64,000 nucleotides of DNA. It comes from Paenibacillus pabuli (GTDB lineage: Bacteria > Bacillota > Bacilli > Paenibacillales > Paenibacillaceae). Both the position numbers and the translations under genes were made by a program. Of this stretch, positions 61,387 to 64,000 are shown one piece after another (position 1 is the stretch's first letter; every line of letters starts with the position of its first letter). The notes beneath the pieces were generated by a model. It saw nothing but the letters and a program-made list of their open reading frames with translations. It did not search any database and was not told the origin of the DNA. The stretch is from positions 1 through 64,000 of the forward strand of contig NZ_JBDOIO010000001.1 of NCBI RefSeq assembly GCF_039831995.1, in the 5' to 3' direction.

Positions 61387-62088
61387 ATGGGAAGAGTATA
61401 CGTCACGGGAGACTGTCACGGGGAAATCGATATTCACAAACTGAATACTAAGAATTTCCCACAACAAAAAGAATTAACACGTGAGGACTTTCTCATTATC
61501 GTAGGTGACTTTGGTTTTCCCTGGAAGGAAGACGACAGTGAAGATCGCTTTTGGTTGAAGTGGATAAACGAGAAGAATTTTACCACTCTTTTCATTGAAG
61601 GTAACCATGATAACATTGATCTAATTCGTACATATCCAGAAAACGAATGGAATTGCGGTAAAGTACGAAGAATCCGTGATAACGTTCTATATCTGGAGAG
61701 AAATCAAGTATTCACAATTTGTGACAGAACTTTCTATACGCTTGGTGGTGCTGAATCTACCGATAAAGGACGGCGTATTGAGAACGTGAATTGGTGGGCA
61801 GATGAAGTCCCTAGTGAAGCTGAACTTGTTGAAAGCTTGCATGTACTGGCAGATATTAATTGGAAAGTTGATTATATGTTGACTCATACCTGTTCCAGAA
61901 CTGTTCTTAACATTCTCGGTGAGGAAGTAGTTAAATCGCGGATTAAGGGTGAAGTCTTAAATGATCATTTTGAGTATGTCAGATCGAAATTGAATTACGA
62001 ACATTGGTATTTCGGTCATTTTCATAAAGATATCAGAGTAACGGATAAAGATACACTATTATTCAATAAGGTTGTACGTGTAATATAA
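61387..62088 (+). CDS. calcineurin-like metallophosphoesterase, 233 aa
   Basis: ATG after AAGGAGA. All metal-site motifs are intact: VTGDCHGEID (residues 6-15), IVGDFGFPW near 39, FIEGNHDNID near 71, LTHTCSR near 160 and FGHFHKD near 215. The form is typical of phage metallophosphatases; the substrate is unknown. Downstream of the NrtR-like regulator, in the same run. Confidence 0.85.
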   Translation: MGRVYVTGDCHGEIDIHKLNTKNFPQQKELTREDFLIIVGDFGFPWKEDDSEDRFWLKWINEKNFTTLFIEGNHDNIDLIRTYPENEWNCGKVRRIRDNVLYLERNQVFTICDRTFYTLGGAESTDKGRRIENVNWWADEVPSEAELVESLHVLADINWKVDYMLTHTCSRTVLNILGEEVVKSRIKGEVLNDHFEYVRSKLNYEHWYFGHFHKDIRVTDKDTLLFNKVVRVI

Positions 62089-62111
62089 AATTACGCAAAG
62101 GAGGGAATTAC

Positions 62112-62489
62112 ATGCAAAAATCACAAGTATACGTTGCATACTCTAGTGAGTTCAGTAAAAGTAGTGTAGCAACGCTTGTAAGTTTACTCGGCAGTCACGA
62201 AGGACTCGGACAATACAATTTCTTCGGATATGACAATAGTGAAATATCATCCTATGATAGGATTAGTTTATCACCTTTTGTGGTAGCTGAGGTCTCACAT
62301 GTGAGCATGGGCGTGGGAATTGAACTAGGCTGGGCAGATGCGATAGGTAAAAGAATATTCGCATTCTACAGGTCGGATGTAGATATTCCACAGTCCGTAA
62401 CTCATTTGAGAAATGTTAAGTTGATACCTTACTCAGATGTGGCAGAAATACCTAAACTATTATCCCAATCGGTATATACTGTTAAGTAA
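62112..62489 (+). CDS. DNPH1/nucleoside deoxyribosyltransferase-like protein
   Basis: ATG after AAGGAGG; 125 residues. VYVAYSSEFSKS at the start and FVVAEVSHVSMGVGIELGWA near residue 57 fit the RCL/DNPH1 family, which cleaves the N-glycosidic bond of deoxynucleoside monophosphates; the Glu of GIELG is the catalytic residue. A second half AIGKRIFAFYRSDVD is also family-like. It may degrade modified nucleotides or act on host signals. Confidence 0.65.
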   Translation: MQKSQVYVAYSSEFSKSSVATLVSLLGSHEGLGQYNFFGYDNSEISSYDRISLSPFVVAEVSHVSMGVGIELGWADAIGKRIFAFYRSDVDIPQSVTHLRNVKLIPYSDVAEIPKLLSQSVYTVK

Positions 62490-62509
62490 AATAAGGGAGG
62501 TTCTTCGAA

Positions 62510-62950
62510 TTGAACGACGGTGTCAGGTTCCTCAAGGTTTACAACAGTAATAGCGGTAAACGGCATGTAATTGATGTTTGGAATACAGAACGCCATGAAA
62601 CACTTTGCGGATTGCTGTATTGGAATTATCAGTTTCAGACACCCTTTTATAACTTCGAAGAACCTACTGAACTTCTGGATATAGCTGAAGTCGATTGTAG
62701 TAATTGCGGGTACATTATTTCAAGGAACGCTGACCAGTTCATTTACGAAAGTCCTGAGACTAGGGCATTATTTGAGACAATTCCAGAGGATTTTGTATTT
62801 GATTTCAAAACTCCTCTTCATGATAGAATTACACTTCAAATACAGTATCCCGAATTGATGAATGCTTTGTACTGGGTAGCATTGCCAAGAGAGAATAAGA
62901 TTTTTGTTATGCCATATCATGGCAAGAATTACATGATTGATGTTAATTGA
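62510..62950 (+). CDS. hypothetical protein with Cys/His cluster, 146 aa
   Basis: TTG start after GGGAGG. HETLCGLLYW and VDCSNCGYI suggest a small zinc site. The rest is mixed alpha/beta. No family recognised. Confidence 0.55.
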   Translation: MNDGVRFLKVYNSNSGKRHVIDVWNTERHETLCGLLYWNYQFQTPFYNFEEPTELLDIAEVDCSNCGYIISRNADQFIYESPETRALFETIPEDFVFDFKTPLHDRITLQIQYPELMNALYWVALPRENKIFVMPYHGKNYMIDVN

Positions 62951-63029
62951 CAATTTTCACTATCCTAAAATAATCCTTTTCATTAATTGGGGTAGAGAGA
63001 AAAATAATATATAATTGGAGGAATCGTAA

Positions 63030-63494
63030 ATGGCAGCAGTTGATAAGGTATCAGTGATTGAGGAAATGATCATTTCCGCTGTAAATAACGGGGAGAACGT
63101 TCTTGTCGTGGATGAGTCCGATACTGAGGTATTCGAAAATCCTGAATCCTTGGAACTGATCAGCAAGAAACTAGAATTCGCAGGCATCGAATTTACTTAT
63201 GCCAACGGTGAACTCCATCTTGATGCTCACGATGAAGAAGGCGATGAAGACTTCGACGAGGATGAAGACGAAGAGTACGATTCAGACGAAGATTCAGATG
63301 ATGAAGACTCTGACGATGAAGAATCCGATGACGAAGAGTATGATGAGGACGATTCCGATGAAGATTCAGATGATGACGATTTTGACGAAGACAACCCTGG
63401 CGATGATGAGGATGAAGACTCTGACGAGGATGAATCCGATGAGGACGATTCGGATGAAGAATCTGACGAAGACGACTATAATAGCCAAATTTAA
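63030..63494 (+). CDS. acidic-tailed protein, 154 aa
   Basis: ATG after GGAGGAAT. About 68 residues of ordinary alpha/beta sequence are followed by an 86-residue tail made almost entirely of Asp, Glu and Ser. The tail is reminiscent of RpoE delta-subunit tails and of DNA-mimic proteins; the N-terminal part does not match delta clearly. Likely binds basic proteins or RNA polymerase; a guess. Confidence 0.65.
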   Translation: MAAVDKVSVIEEMIISAVNNGENVLVVDESDTEVFENPESLELISKKLEFAGIEFTYANGELHLDAHDEEGDEDFDEDEDEEYDSDEDSDDEDSDDEESDDEEYDEDDSDEDSDDDDFDEDNPGDDEDEDSDEDESDEDDSDEESDEDDYNSQI

Positions 63495-63512
63495 TATAGC
63501 ATAAATTTAACT

Positions 63513-63558
63513 ACCCCTTAGGATTGAATAACTTTAATTCTAAGGGGTTAAATTCTTT
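63513..63558 (+). terminator. intrinsic terminator
   Basis: A 13-bp stem (ACCCCTTAGGATT/AATTCTAAGGGGT) with a ten-base loop, followed by a T-rich tail. Confidence 0.75.
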
Positions 63559-63615
63559 CTCAAAATATTCTCAATATTAGATCGTAAGTATTAACTTTAG
63601 GTAGCTCAATAAAGC

Positions 63616-63636
63616 TTATAAATAAGTATATAATAG
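63616..63636 (+). promoter_or_regulatory. AT-rich promoter-like site
   Basis: TATAAATAAGTATATAATAG includes TATAAT at 63629-63634 and partly resembles the TAGTATA motif. It lies after a terminator and upstream of the last gene. Confidence 0.4.
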
Positions 63637-63671
63637 AAGAAAATATATTTACATATACGGAGGTTATATCA

Positions 63672-64000
63672 ATGCAATCTAATTTTGAAAATCATATCGC
63701 ATATATCGGAGAAGGTAAACCTAGATTTTCTGGTCGTTACGACAAATTCGGAGAATGGCTGTACGTAGGCGACCGTGTTGTTTATACCGATCATAATCCT
63801 AATCAACACGGTATATCTAATGGTCTTGGAATTTTGTACGCAACTATAGTACGAGAATCAATAGATGAATTGGATGCGCGCGGAAATGTCACAGGTAGAA
63901 AATCTTATGCATTTCGTCTGCAACGGGATGACTTGTGTGAGGTAGGTTTAAATACTGTCGCTTCCCATGATCTAACTTTGATTAGGTACTCAGCTGATAG
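63672..64000 (+). CDS. hypothetical protein, 3' end outside window
   Basis: ATG 63672 after CGGAGG. At least 109 residues are open to the right edge with no stop. The start MQSNFENHIAYIGEGKPRFS and WLYVGDRVVYTDHNPN suggest a small beta domain, with no family recognised. The gene continues beyond the window. Confidence 0.6.
   Translation, partial: MQSNFENHIAYIGEGKPRFSGRYDKFGEWLYVGDRVVYTDHNPNQHGISNGLGILYATIVRESIDELDARGNVTGRKSYAFRLQRDDLCEVGLNTVASHDLTLIRYSAD

Noticed and set aside
62112..62489. TIR-domain protein
   Set aside because: The start VYVAYSSEF recalls TIR domains, but the FVVAEVSHVSMGVGIELG motif fits the DNPH1/deoxyribosyltransferase family better.

Overview
All of the roughly 80 genes supported here are on the + strand. 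They are tightly packed, usually preceded by strong AGGAGG-type ribosome binding sites, and often start with TTG or GTG. The base composition is AT-rich. There is no rRNA, tRNA or CRISPR array, and no ordinary chromosomal metabolism. SLH (S-layer homology) proteins, an Asp23/Gls24 protein, a copper-amine-oxidase-N (stalk) domain protein and strong Shine-Dalgarno sites point to a Gram-positive host of the Bacillales, probably Paenibacillus- or Brevibacillus-like. A family A DNA polymerase without a 5' nuclease domain, a stripped-down primase, thymidine kinase, an orphan DNA methyltransferase, an AbiE toxin-antitoxin pair and many tiny unknown genes point to a large extrachromosomal element (megaplasmid, phage-plasmid or giant phage). 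No capsid, tail or terminase gene is visible, so I cannot choose between these.

Layout. 1-13.6 kb: accessory genes. These are a truncated CpaE-like ATPase, a metallophosphoesterase, small membrane proteins, a DUF2325-type protein, the AbiEi/AbiEii pair, a DNA methyltransferase, Asp23/Gls24, a macro-domain protein, a DprA/SLOG-like protein and a DUF4326 protein. 13.7-29.8 kb: a surface locus of five large secreted proteins, including an SLH adhesin with FIVAR-like repeats, a 2260-residue protein with 18 tandem repeats of about 82 residues, and further SLH-type proteins. 30.6-40.9 kb: a Tad-like (type IV pilus/type II secretion related) machine with a CpaB-like SAF protein, CpaE-like ATPase, CpaF-like ATPase, TadB- and TadC-like membrane proteins and several pilin-like proteins, followed by an RDD protein and signal peptidase I. 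41-44.8 kb: thymidine kinase and small genes. 44.9-56.2 kb: the DNA-handling part, with DNA polymerase, a degenerate GyrB-like protein, a degenerate phosphoesterase, an AAA+ ATPase and a Toprim primase. 56.3-64 kb: an ART-like protein, small zinc proteins, an HNH-type protein, an NrtR-like Nudix regulator with a strong sigma-A promoter, a phosphoesterase, a DNPH1-like N-glycosidase and a very acidic protein.

How they may work together (inference). The surface locus and the Tad-like machine are adjacent and together would build an extracellular adhesion, mating or export apparatus on the host wall. A scattered set of NAD/ADP-ribose/nucleotide genes (macro, SLOG, DUF4326, ART-like, NrtR-like, DNPH1-like) suggests manipulation of host nucleotide signalling or defence. 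A recurrent AT-rich motif ending in TAGTATA lies upstream of several transcription units and may be an element-specific promoter. Strong intrinsic terminators separate the units.
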